Translations under genes and position numbers: made by a program
Notes under the pieces: generated by a model
What the model was told of the DNA's origin: nothing
The model's input: only the letters and a program-made list of their open reading frames with translations
Database searches by the model: none
Shown here: in pieces, positions 1 through 7,082 of the stretch
Layout: each line of letters starts with the position of its first letter
Numbering within the stretch: the stretch's first letter is position 1
Origin: Microbacteriaceae bacterium
Lineage (GTDB): Bacteria > Actinomycetota > Actinomycetes > Actinomycetales > Microbacteriaceae
DNA length: 8,345 nucleotides
Assembly: GCA_029979375.1 (NCBI GenBank)
Contig: JAPOHQ010000038.1
Coordinates: forward strand, 1 to 8,345
Reading direction: 5' to 3'

Positions 1-1884
1 AGAGAGCAGCACATCAGGCGCGAGCGCGCGACCTCCAACATCTGCACCGCACAGGTACTACTAGCGGTGATGGCAGGCATGTATGCCGTCTACCACGGAC
101 CAGAGGACCTAAAGGCAATCGCCAAAGAGATTCACGACAAGGCAACAGCCCTAGCAAAAGTTCTAACTGAGGTTGGCTTTACCCTCCAACACGAGAGTTT
201 CTTTGACACCATCAGGCTCGTAAACACTGATGCCGAGAAGTACTTCGAGTCAGCAAGAGCCAAAGACCTAACGGTTTTGAAGGTGGACTCAGAGACTCTT
301 GGAATCTCAGTAGACGAGAGCACCACCTGGCAGCACCTCGCAGAGCTAGCTAGCGCATTTGGCGCAAGAGCTCCAAAGCCAGAGGATGCCCAGGACAGGC
401 TCAGAAACCAGCGCGAGAGTAAGTACCTCGAGCACCCGGTTTTCAACACCCACCACTCCGAGACCGCGATGCTGAGGTATCTAAAGAAGCTCGCAGATTT
501 TGACTATGCGCTGGATCGGGGCATGATCCCGCTGGGTTCCTGCACCATGAAGCTCAACTCGGTGACCGAGATGGAGGCAGTTACCTGGCCAGAGTTTGCC
601 TCACTTCACCCCTTTGCCCCAGCCGAAGACGCCCAGGGCTATCTAGAACTAATCGCAGAGCTCACTGGCTGGCTAAGCGACATCACCGGCTACGAAGCAG
701 TGTCGCTTCAGCCAAACGCCGGTAGCCAAGGAGAGCTTGCAGGCCTCATGGCCATTCGCGGCTACCACCGCTCAAGGGGAGACTTCAAGAGAAACATCTG
801 CCTAATCCCGTCATCCGCCCACGGCACCAATGCCGCGAGCGCCGTACTTGCAGGACTAGAGGTCGTTGTCATTGGTTGCGATAACGACGGAAACGTTGAT
901 GTTCTCGATTTGAAGCAGAAGATTGCGGAGTTTGAGGACACCCTTGCGGCTCTCATGATCACCTATCCATCCACCCACGGCGTCTACGAAGAGGCAGTAG
1001 TTGAGATCTGTGACCTGGTCCACGCGGCCGGTGGTCAGGTCTACATCGATGGCGCAAATACCAACGCGGTTGTTGGCTACGCAAAGTTCGGCGAATTTGG
1101 TGGAGACGTAAGCCACCTCAACCTCCACAAAACCTTCTGCATCCCTCACGGTGGTGGCGGTCCAGGTGTAGGACCAGTGGTTGCAAGGCCTCACCTAGCC
1201 CAGTTCCTTCCTGGTCACTCCATGGCTCAAGCTGAACTTCCAAACTATGGCCCAGTATCAGCAGCACCATTTGGTTCTCCAAGCATCCTGCCAATCTCCT
1301 GGGCTTACATCCAGATGATGGGCTCGGGTGGACTGCAGGATGCAACAGCAGTTGCCGTGCTGAGTGCAAACTACGTCGCGAAAAAGCTCTCAGATGCCTA
1401 CCCACTTCTCTACACCGGCAAGAACGGCCTGATTGCCCACGAGGCAGTGATTGACATTCGCCCGCTGCAAAAGGTGGCCGGTATCTCCAATGACGATGTT
1501 GCAAAGAGGCTTGTTGACTTCGGCTTCCACGCCCCAACCATGAGCTTCCCAGTAGCGGGAACACTAATGATTGAACCAACCGAGTCAGAGCCAATGGAGG
1601 AACTCGAGCGGTTCATAAGTGCCATGCTTGCAATCAGGGCCGAAGCTCAAAAGGTTCAGGACGGCATCTGGCCCCAGGAGGACAACCCTCTGGTCAACTC
1701 TCCGCACACGGCCAGCCACCTAACCGGCGAGTGGACCCACCCCTACAGCCGCGAAGAAGCTGTCTTCCCAACCGACAACCAGCGCAGAAGCAAGTACTGG
1801 CCACCGGTTCGAAGAATCGATGGGGTATTTGGTGATAGAAACCTCACCTGCACCTGCCCACCGATTGAGAGTTTTGCTCGCTAG
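1..1884 (+). CDS. gcvP: Glycine dehydrogenase (decarboxylating), P-protein, 5'-truncated by window
   Basis: This is the pyridoxal-phosphate P-protein of the glycine cleavage system, which decarboxylates glycine and passes the aminomethyl group to the lipoyl H-protein. The reading frame is open from base 1 and begins inside the protein with REQHIRRERATSNICTAQ, a conserved stretch of the family, so the first ATG at 67 is not the true start. About 627 residues are present, against roughly 950 for the usual single-chain enzyme. Visible landmarks are GSCTMKLNS (from about 535), LQPNAGSQGE (from about 709) and the cofactor-binding HLNLHKTFCIPHGGGGPG, with the Schiff-base lysine at codon 1129-1131. 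The C-terminus is intact, ending in TCTCPPIESFAR and a TAG stop. No gcvT or gcvH lies in the window; they may be upstream. The gene converges on hutH. Identity is very secure. Confidence 0.97.
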   Translation, partial: REQHIRRERATSNICTAQVLLAVMAGMYAVYHGPEDLKAIAKEIHDKATALAKVLTEVGFTLQHESFFDTIRLVNTDAEKYFESARAKDLTVLKVDSETLGISVDESTTWQHLAELASAFGARAPKPEDAQDRLRNQRESKYLEHPVFNTHHSETAMLRYLKKLADFDYALDRGMIPLGSCTMKLNSVTEMEAVTWPEFASLHPFAPAEDAQGYLELIAELTGWLSDITGYEAVSLQPNAGSQGELAGLMAIRGYHRSRGDFKRNICLIPSSAHGTNAASAVLAGLEVVVIGCDNDGNVDVLDLKQKIAEFEDTLAALMITYPSTHGVYEEAVVEICDLVHAAGGQVYIDGANTNAVVGYAKFGEFGGDVSHLNLHKTFCIPHGGGGPGVGPVVARPHLAQFLPGHSMAQAELPNYGPVSAAPFGSPSILPISWAYIQMMGSGGLQDATAVAVLSANYVAKKLSDAYPLLYTGKNGLIAHEAVIDIRPLQKVAGISNDDVAKRLVDFGFHAPTMSFPVAGTLMIEPTESEPMEELERFISAMLAIRAEAQKVQDGIWPQEDNPLVNSPHTASHLTGEWTHPYSREEAVFPTDNQRRSKYWPPVRRIDGVFGDRNLTCTCPPIESFAR

Positions 1885-1911
1885 CTAGGTGGCACCAAGT
1901 GCGTGCGTGTA
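1885..1911. other. Short convergent gap between gcvP and hutH
   Basis: Only 27 bp separate the stop codon of gcvP from the stop codon of hutH on the other strand. I see no GC-rich hairpin followed by a T-run on either strand, so no intrinsic terminator can be placed here. Transcripts from the two sides may overlap, or end by a Rho-dependent mechanism; that is inference. Confidence 0.6.
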
Positions 1912-3411
1912 CTACTTTTGCCGCAGCAGAATTCGATATGCCGTCTCCAGCTCTTCACTTAGGTCGCGATCTGGTCCTGGGCCGGGCACTTTTTCTCGCA
2001 AAGTGGAGATTAACTCTCCTGTGAGTGGCGATGGCTGGAGTGGGGCTCTTAGGTCAACAGCTCTTGCCGCGGCTACGAGCTCTATCGATATAACTCGGCG
2101 GAGGTTGTCCAGCGCCTTTCGAAGCTTTCGAGCGGCATGCCACCCCATCGAAACATGATCTTCCTGCATCGCGCTCGAGGGAATCGAGTCAACGCTCGCT
2201 GGATTTGCCAGGCGCTTGTTCTCCGACACCAGTGCGGCTTGGGTGTACTGGGCAATCATCAATCCTGAATCCACACCGGGGTCATTAGCCAAGAAAGCGG
2301 GAAGCCCTCTGTTTCGCGACACGTCTAGGAATCTGTCGGTTCGACGCTCAGAAATCGATCCAACATCTGCAGCTGCAATCGCCAAGAAGTCCAAGACCAG
2401 GGCAATTGGAGCACCATGGAAGTTTCCGTTAGAAGAGACCTCGCCAGATTCCAGAACTACCGGATTGTCAATGATTGCCGCCAGTTCGCGCTCCGCAACC
2501 AGTTTTGCGTGTGCGAGGGTGTCGCGAGCCGCACCCGCAACCTGCGGAGCACACCGCAGGGAGTAGGCATCCTGAACTACGCCGTCACCGTGTCGATGCG
2601 AGGCGACAATCTCGCTTCCCTGGAGAGCTGCGAACATATTCGCTGCGCTAGTTGCTTGCCCGGGATGTGGCCGAAGACCCTCATGCAATTCGGGCCGAAA
2701 GACTCGGTCAGTACCCATTTGACCCTCAATGCTCATCGCGGCAATGATGTCGCCCTGGTTCAAGATCATTTCAAAATCGGCAATGGCCAGAATCAGCATT
2801 CCAAGCATTCCGTCGGTGCCGTTGATGAGTGCGAGACCTTCTTTCTCGCGCAACTCAACCGGCTCGATACCCGCAGTCGCCAACAGTTCGGCTACCGGTC
2901 GTTCAACTCCATCAGGCCCGAAGGCCCTGCCCTCTCCCATCGCCACCATCGCGCAGTGGGAAAGTGGCGCAAGATCCCCCGAACAACCGAGCGAACCAAA
3001 TTCCAGGACCCTGGGTGTGATTCCAGCATTCAGAATCTGCGCGTAGGTCTGGGCAAGAACTGGCCTGACACCGGTTTGGCCCGAACACATGGTTCTCAGT
3101 CTGAGCAGCATCATTGCCCGAACCACCTCGCGCTCGACCGGGTCACCCATGCCAGCCGCGTGGGAGCGGATTAGTGATTTCTGCAGTTGGACGCGATCTT
3201 CAATCGGAATGTGGCGCTGAGCCAGCGCACCAAAACCAGTCGAGATGCCATAAACAGGCTCATCCGCAGCAGCCAGCGATTCGATATGAGCTCGGGTTAC
3301 CTCCATCGCTCCAAGGGCGCTCTTAGAGATTTCAACCTTTGCATCGCCTCTGGCAACAGCGTGAACATCGGCAAAAGTCAGGCCCGAGGTGCCCAGTTCA
3401 ATTGTCTGCAT
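1912..3411 (-). CDS. hutH: Histidine ammonia-lyase (histidase)
   Basis: First enzyme of histidine breakdown: non-oxidative removal of ammonia from L-histidine to give urocanate, in the cytoplasm. The 499-residue product has typical family length (about 500-510). Visible motifs are YGISTGFGAL near residue 54 (catalytic Tyr), GSLGCSGDLAPL with Cys143-Ser144-Gly145 as the triad that cyclises into the MIO electrophile, LALINGT with Asn197, QDAYSLRCAPQV, GNFHG and MQEDHVSM. The triad is Cys-Ser-Gly rather than the textbook Ala-Ser-Gly; the Ser and Gly needed for MIO formation are kept. The ATG at 3409-3411 is preceded by GAAAGG with 6-nt spacing, lying in the last codons of hutI. It is the last gene of the hutU-hutI-hutH operon, 3 nt after hutI. 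An aromatic-amino-acid ammonia-lyase is the only realistic alternative, and the neighbours rule strongly for histidase. Confidence 0.97.
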   Translation of the reverse strand: MQTIELGTSGLTFADVHAVARGDAKVEISKSALGAMEVTRAHIESLAAADEPVYGISTGFGALAQRHIPIEDRVQLQKSLIRSHAAGMGDPVEREVVRAMMLLRLRTMCSGQTGVRPVLAQTYAQILNAGITPRVLEFGSLGCSGDLAPLSHCAMVAMGEGRAFGPDGVERPVAELLATAGIEPVELREKEGLALINGTDGMLGMLILAIADFEMILNQGDIIAAMSIEGQMGTDRVFRPELHEGLRPHPGQATSAANMFAALQGSEIVASHRHGDGVVQDAYSLRCAPQVAGAARDTLAHAKLVAERELAAIIDNPVVLESGEVSSNGNFHGAPIALVLDFLAIAAADVGSISERRTDRFLDVSRNRGLPAFLANDPGVDSGLMIAQYTQAALVSENKRLANPASVDSIPSSAMQEDHVSMGWHAARKLRKALDNLRRVISIELVAAARAVDLRAPLQPSPLTGELISTLREKVPGPGPDRDLSEELETAYRILLRQK

Positions 3412-3414
3412 TTT

Positions 3415-4572
3415 CTACCTTTCATAAACCTTTTGGCCGGCAACATAGGTTTGCTCAACCAGCTGAACCCCTGGCCGATAAGCGAGGTGAATGTGATTGG
3501 GGGCATCCAAGACCACAAAGTCTGCATCGGCCCCGATAGCAAGACTGCCCTTTTCGTTTTGCAGCGCCCTCGCCCCTCCGCGGGTCGCGGCCCACAGGGC
3601 CTCATCTGGTGAAAGGCCCATCTCCCTCACGGCAATTGCAATACAAAATGGCATTGAGGTTGTGAACGAGCTGCCGGGATTGCAGTCGGTTGCAATTGCA
3701 ACCGTGATGCCAGCTGCCACCAATCTGCCAGCATCGGGATATTTGCTCTTTGTTGAAAACTCTGCTCCAGGGACCAGAGTGACCACCGTGTTCGAGCCCG
3801 CTAGGGAGTTAATGTCGTCTTCGCTCAGGTGGGTGCAGTGGTCGATTGAGGCGCAGCCGAATTCGACGCCAAGTTGAATTCCGCCTTGGTTTCCGAGCTG
3901 ATTGGAATGCATTCGGGGCTTCAGCCCTGCAGCTATCCCAGCCTCCAGAACCGCTCTGGACTCTTCCAAGCTGAACGCTCCCTGGTCACAGAAAACGTCA
4001 ATCCACTTTGCATACTCGACTGCGCCTGCGAGCATGGGCCCGATAATCTCGGCAATGTACTGCTCACGCTCAACACCTGAGGGCACCACATGAGCACCCA
4101 GGAAAGTGACATCCTCGGTGAATTCACGAGCAATCCGAAGCGAACGAAGCTCAGACTCGGTATCTAGGCCGTAGCCACTCTTGATCTCAAAATGCGTTAT
4201 GCCGGAGGCACGAAACTCTTCAACTAACTCTCTGGCATTTGTCCGCAGCTCTTCGTCAGTTGCGGCCCGGGTGTCTCGAACAGTTGTGTTGATGCCTCCC
4301 GATTTGTATGGCTGTCCGGCCATGCGATAGGAGAACTCTTCGCTGCGATCACCGGCAAAAATAAGATGCGCGTGGGAGTCAACAAAACCTGGTATTACGC
4401 TCCTGCCAGCCAACGAGACCTGCTCGTCGGCATCTGGCGCGGCACTGGTATCACCAACCCAGGAGATTTTGCCGTCCTCAACCAGGAAAGCCCCGTTTTC
4501 AATTACCTCCAATTGACCAAAGGCCTCACCTGGCAAGACCAGGGAGGAAGCGTCGCGGTAGAGAGTCTTCAC
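3415..4572 (-). CDS. hutI: Imidazolonepropionase
   Basis: Third step of the pathway: a metal-dependent amidohydrolase that opens the ring of 4-imidazolone-5-propionate to give N-formimino-L-glutamate. The product has 385 residues, a little shorter than the usual 400 or so. The beta-barrel metal ligands can be placed: DSHAHL (His67, His69), MHSNQ (His222) and ATDCNPGSS (Asp296), with His245 in IDHCTHLS as the probable catalytic histidine. Their spacing matches the Bacillus subtilis enzyme as I recall it. KSGYGLD and GAHVVPSG are further family motifs. The start is GTG at 4572-4570 and shares four bases (GTGA) with the stop of hutU; no good Shine-Dalgarno sequence precedes it, so translation is probably coupled to hutU. 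Its final codons carry the ribosome-binding site of hutH. Confidence 0.96.
   Translation of the reverse strand: MKTLYRDASSLVLPGEAFGQLEVIENGAFLVEDGKISWVGDTSAAPDADEQVSLAGRSVIPGFVDSHAHLIFAGDRSEEFSYRMAGQPYKSGGINTTVRDTRAATDEELRTNARELVEEFRASGITHFEIKSGYGLDTESELRSLRIAREFTEDVTFLGAHVVPSGVEREQYIAEIIGPMLAGAVEYAKWIDVFCDQGAFSLEESRAVLEAGIAAGLKPRMHSNQLGNQGGIQLGVEFGCASIDHCTHLSEDDINSLAGSNTVVTLVPGAEFSTKSKYPDAGRLVAAGITVAIATDCNPGSSFTTSMPFCIAIAVREMGLSPDEALWAATRGGARALQNEKGSLAIGADADFVVLDAPNHIHLAYRPGVQLVEQTYVAGQKVYER
3418..3423 (-). promoter_or_regulatory. hutH ribosome-binding site inside the end of hutI
   Basis: On the minus strand GAAAGG stands 6 nt before the hutH ATG and overlaps the last codons of hutI (Glu-Arg). 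It supports the hutH start, and makes independent re-initiation on the same message likely. Confidence 0.7.
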
Positions 4573-6230
4573 TCGGTGTCCAGCATTGGAACGTGAACAT
4601 GCTTAGCCTCGGCCACGCTCTTAGCCGCCTCATAGCCTGCATCGCAGTGACGAATCACTCCCATGCCAGGGTCATTGGTAAGGACTCTGCGAAGCTTTTC
4701 CCCCGCGAGGTCAGTTCCGTCGGCGACGGAAACCTGCCCTGCGTGGATGGACCTTCCCATGCCCACGCCACCACCATGGTGGATAGAGACCCAACTGGCT
4801 CCAGAGGCGATGTTCACCATGGCATTCAGTAGCGGCCAATCGGCAATCGCATCAGAGCCATCGAGCATCGCCTCGGACTCCCGGTAGGGAGATGCGACAC
4901 TGCCACAGTCCAGATGGTCGCGGCCAATCACGATTGGTGCCGAAACCTCGCCAGTCTTAACCAGCTGATTGAAGGCATCTCCGGCTCGGTCTCGCTCGCC
5001 GTAACCCAACCAGCAGATTCTTGCCGGTAGACCCTGGAACTCGACGCGCTCCTGAGCCATGTTGATCCAACGACGCAGGTGGGTGTTTTCAGGGAAAAGC
5101 TCCAAAACAGCCTGATCGGTACGCCAAATATCCTTCTTATCCCCCGAGAGCGCCACCCACCTGAATGGTCCCTTGCCCTCGCAGAACAGTGGGCGGATGT
5201 AAGCCGGAATGAAACCGGGGAACTTGAAGGCATCTTCAAAACCCCCCTGACGAGCTTCGTCTCTTATCGAGTTTCCATAGTCAAACACCTCGGCACCCTT
5301 GGCCATAAAGCCAACCATTGCCGCCACATGCTTTGCCATCGACTCTTTGGCACGCTTCGAAAACTCAGCGGGGTTGCTCTCGGCATAATCGCGGGCATCC
5401 TCAAGCTCGACACCCTCCGGGATGTAGTAGAAGGGGTCGTGAGCACTGGTTTGGTCGGTCACGATATCTATTGGCACATCTCTTCGAAGCAGTTCGTCAA
5501 ACACCGTTGCCGCATTTCCAACCACACCAACCGAGAGCGCCTTCTTCTCTGCTTTGTAGCGCAGCACCCTCTCAATCGCATCATCAAGATTGTCGGCAAT
5601 CTCATCTAGATATCTGGTCTCAATCCGCTTTTGAAGACGCGAGGGGTCGATGTCGACAATTAGGCAGGTGCCCTCGTTCATGGTGACTGCTAGCGGTTGA
5701 GCTCCACCCATGCCGCCACATCCCCCCGTTAGGGTCAGCGTGCCAGAGAGCGAGCCTCCGAATCGCTTGGCTGCCACAGCTGCAAAGGTCTCGTAAGTTC
5801 CCTGCAATATCCCCTGGGTTCCGATGTAGATCCAGGAACCTGCGGTCATCTGCCCATACATGGTCAGCCCAAGTTTTTCGAGCCTTCTAAACTCGGGCCA
5901 GGTTGCCCAGTCACCTACCAGGTTTGAATTTGCAAGCAGCACTCTGGGTGCCCACTCGTGGGTTTGGAAGACACCGACTGGCTTCCCCGACTGCACCAGC
6001 ATGGTCTCGTCGTTTTTGAGGTTGGTGAGGGTCTTCACCATGGCATCGAAACTGGCCCAGTTGCGAGCGGCCTTGCCGTTTCCGCCATAGACAATGAGCT
6101 CGTCAGGGTGCTCGGCAACCGATGGATCGAGATTGTTGTGCAGCATGCGAAGTGCTGCCTCTTGCTGCCAGCCCTGGGCGGTAAGTGTGCTTCCAGTTGA
6201 TGCTTTCAAAATGCGCGTCGTTGCGGTCAT
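4569..6230 (-). CDS. hutU: Urocanate hydratase (urocanase)
   Basis: Second step of histidine degradation: hydration of urocanate to 4-imidazolone-5-propionate using tightly bound NAD+ as an electrophile. The 553-residue length is normal for the family. The N-terminal part contains ELIVYGGNGKAARNW, and the NAD-binding Rossmann part has LTGGCGGMGGAQPLAV near residues 167-182. The family signature FQGLPARICW is complete at residues 398-407, with the active-site cysteine at 406. C-terminal SGASWVSIHHGGGVGMGRS is also typical. The ATG at 6228-6230 has a weak GTGGA about 8 nt upstream. It is the promoter-proximal gene of hutU-hutI-hutH and is transcribed divergently from the IclR regulator across an 81-bp gap containing a perfect palindrome, which implies shared control. 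No truncation or frameshift is seen. Confidence 0.98.
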   Translation of the reverse strand: MTATTRILKASTGSTLTAQGWQQEAALRMLHNNLDPSVAEHPDELIVYGGNGKAARNWASFDAMVKTLTNLKNDETMLVQSGKPVGVFQTHEWAPRVLLANSNLVGDWATWPEFRRLEKLGLTMYGQMTAGSWIYIGTQGILQGTYETFAAVAAKRFGGSLSGTLTLTGGCGGMGGAQPLAVTMNEGTCLIVDIDPSRLQKRIETRYLDEIADNLDDAIERVLRYKAEKKALSVGVVGNAATVFDELLRRDVPIDIVTDQTSAHDPFYYIPEGVELEDARDYAESNPAEFSKRAKESMAKHVAAMVGFMAKGAEVFDYGNSIRDEARQGGFEDAFKFPGFIPAYIRPLFCEGKGPFRWVALSGDKKDIWRTDQAVLELFPENTHLRRWINMAQERVEFQGLPARICWLGYGERDRAGDAFNQLVKTGEVSAPIVIGRDHLDCGSVASPYRESEAMLDGSDAIADWPLLNAMVNIASGASWVSIHHGGGVGMGRSIHAGQVSVADGTDLAGEKLRRVLTNDPGMGVIRHCDAGYEAAKSVAEAKHVHVPMLDTE

Positions 6231-6247
6231 AGCTAAATTCCACAGCT

Positions 6248-6276
6248 TCCAAAGGAGCGCAACAAGAAGGTTTCAA
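6248..6276 (-). promoter_or_regulatory. Candidate hutU promoter (-35 and weak -10)
   Basis: On the minus strand, TTGAAA at 6276-6271 matches the -35 consensus at five of six positions. It is followed after 17 bp by TTTGGA at 6253-6248, a poor -10. The 18-bp palindrome ends 7 bp upstream of the -35. A good -35, a bad -10 and a regulator site just upstream would suit an activator-dependent promoter. This is inference from spacing; other weak hexamers exist in the gap. Confidence 0.25.
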
Positions 6277-6283
6277 TAGCTTT

Positions 6284-6301
6284 TGTCTGAAATTTCAGAC
6301 A
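6284..6301. promoter_or_regulatory. 18-bp perfect palindrome, probable IclR/HutR operator
   Basis: TGTCTGAAATTTCAGACA reads identically on both strands. It lies in the gap between the divergent hutU and regulator genes and is the only long perfect palindrome I noticed there. The 14-bp core TCTGAAATTTCAGA agrees at 13 of 14 positions with TCTGwwATwCCAGA, the motif I recall being reported for the IclR-type HutR of Corynebacterium resistens (from memory, not looked up). The site ends 10 bp before the regulator's start codon and overlaps its likely -10, so autoregulation is expected. It also sits just upstream of the candidate hutU -35. Confidence 0.75.
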
Positions 6302-6305
6302 TAGT
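6300..6305 (+). promoter_or_regulatory. Candidate -10 element of a leaderless regulator transcript
   Basis: CATAGT matches the -10 consensus TATAAT at four of six positions and is followed by exactly six bases before the ATG at 6312, so transcription would begin at or next to the start codon. No Shine-Dalgarno sequence precedes that ATG, which fits a leaderless mRNA, a common form in actinobacteria. No good -35 lies 16-18 bp upstream. The first two bases belong to the palindrome. Confidence 0.4.
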
Positions 6306-6311
6306 AAAACC

Positions 6312-7082
6312 ATGTCACGAGTGCCGGCTGCAACCAGAGCTTTGGCGCTGCTGCGAGCAATGGCCGAGTTGGGGCAACCGGCAAGTGCCGAGCTGCTGGC
6401 CAAAAAGCTAAACCTTCCGCGGTCCTCCTGCTATCAGTTACTCGATGCCCTCGAGCAAGAGGGCTTTGCCATCCACTATCTAGCCGATAAGCGCTGGGGT
6501 CTGGGCATTGCCGCTTGGGAGCTTGGAAGTGCCTATCAGCGGCACGAGCCGATAGAGCGACTGGCCCGGCCAATTCTCAAAAGGCTGGTTTCAGACCTTG
6601 AGAGGCGAGTGCCGGTGGTTGGGCACCTTGGAGTGCTGGATGGCTCCGATGTTCTCTACCTGCTGGAAGAGCGCCCTGCAAGAAGCCTCAAACTGGTTAC
6701 CGACATCGGGGTGCGGCTACCTGCTCACCTGACCGCATCTGGTCGCGCGATGCTGGCGCTACTTGACCAGAAACAGATCTCGGCATCGTTCCGGGGTCTA
6801 AAGCTTGGAACCAGAACGGGACTGGGTCCAAAAGACCTAGGCGAGCTCAAAGACCTACTGGCACTTGAAAAGAACCAGGGCTATGCGCTCGAGGTGGACG
6901 AGGTCAGCATGGGATACGCCTCTATTGGAACCGCAATTATCGACAACCTAGATCACCCCCTGGCGGGCCTTGCAATCACTATGCAATCTAGGCAGCTTGA
7001 GAAGCTAGATTTGTCAGAGTTGGCAGCAATGATGTTGCATGCTGCCACAGAGCTTTCTGGAAAGTTTGGTCACCATGGCTGA
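6312..7082 (+). CDS. hutR: IclR-family transcriptional regulator, probable histidine-utilization regulator
   Basis: A 256-residue DNA-binding regulator of the IclR family, whose usual length is about 250-260. Residues 1-65 or so form the winged helix-turn-helix: ALALLRAMAEL, then the recognition region LAKKLNLPRSSCYQLLDALEQEGF. From about residue 80 follows the effector-binding domain, with the family-typical LPAHLTASGRAMLAL near 136-150 and ALEVDEVSMGYASIGTAI further on. The gene is divergent from hutU and overlaps hutG by 8 nt, so control of histidine breakdown is the natural role. An IclR-type HutR is known from Corynebacterium (recalled). The gene symbol rests on context and the operator match, not on diagnostic residues. 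The effector is unknown; histidine or urocanate are plausible. Whether it activates or represses cannot be read from the sequence. The ATG at 6312 is the first residue of the domain and has no ribosome-binding site, suggesting a leaderless message. Confidence 0.88.
   Translation: MSRVPAATRALALLRAMAELGQPASAELLAKKLNLPRSSCYQLLDALEQEGFAIHYLADKRWGLGIAAWELGSAYQRHEPIERLARPILKRLVSDLERRVPVVGHLGVLDGSDVLYLLEERPARSLKLVTDIGVRLPAHLTASGRAMLALLDQKQISASFRGLKLGTRTGLGPKDLGELKDLLALEKNQGYALEVDEVSMGYASIGTAIIDNLDHPLAGLAITMQSRQLEKLDLSELAAMMLHAATELSGKFGHHG
7059..7064 (+). promoter_or_regulatory. Ribosome-binding site that decides the hutG start
   Basis: GGAAAG lies 10 nt before the ATG at 7075, inside the last codons of the regulator gene. 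The alternative in-frame ATG at 7039 has no such sequence, so the 7075 start is preferred. Confidence 0.5.

Noticed and set aside
1118..1594. A 158-codon minus-strand open frame opposite gcvP
   Set aside because: It overlaps the well-conserved PLP-binding region of gcvP, and its composition (many Ser, Arg, Gln) looks like a shadow frame.
2416..3174. A 252-codon open frame on the plus strand opposite hutH
   Set aside because: It lies wholly within hutH, is antisense to a protein with every catalytic motif in place, and its translation shows no recognisable domain. It is a by-product of codon bias.
6589..6596. TTTCAGAC, a perfect half of the operator, inside the regulator gene
   Set aside because: Only one half-site is present with no symmetric partner nearby, and an 8-base match within a coding region is easily due to chance.
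7039..7074. A longer HutG starting at ATG 7039
   Set aside because: It lacks a ribosome-binding site and would deepen the overlap with the regulator to 44 nt; the ATG at 7075 is better supported.
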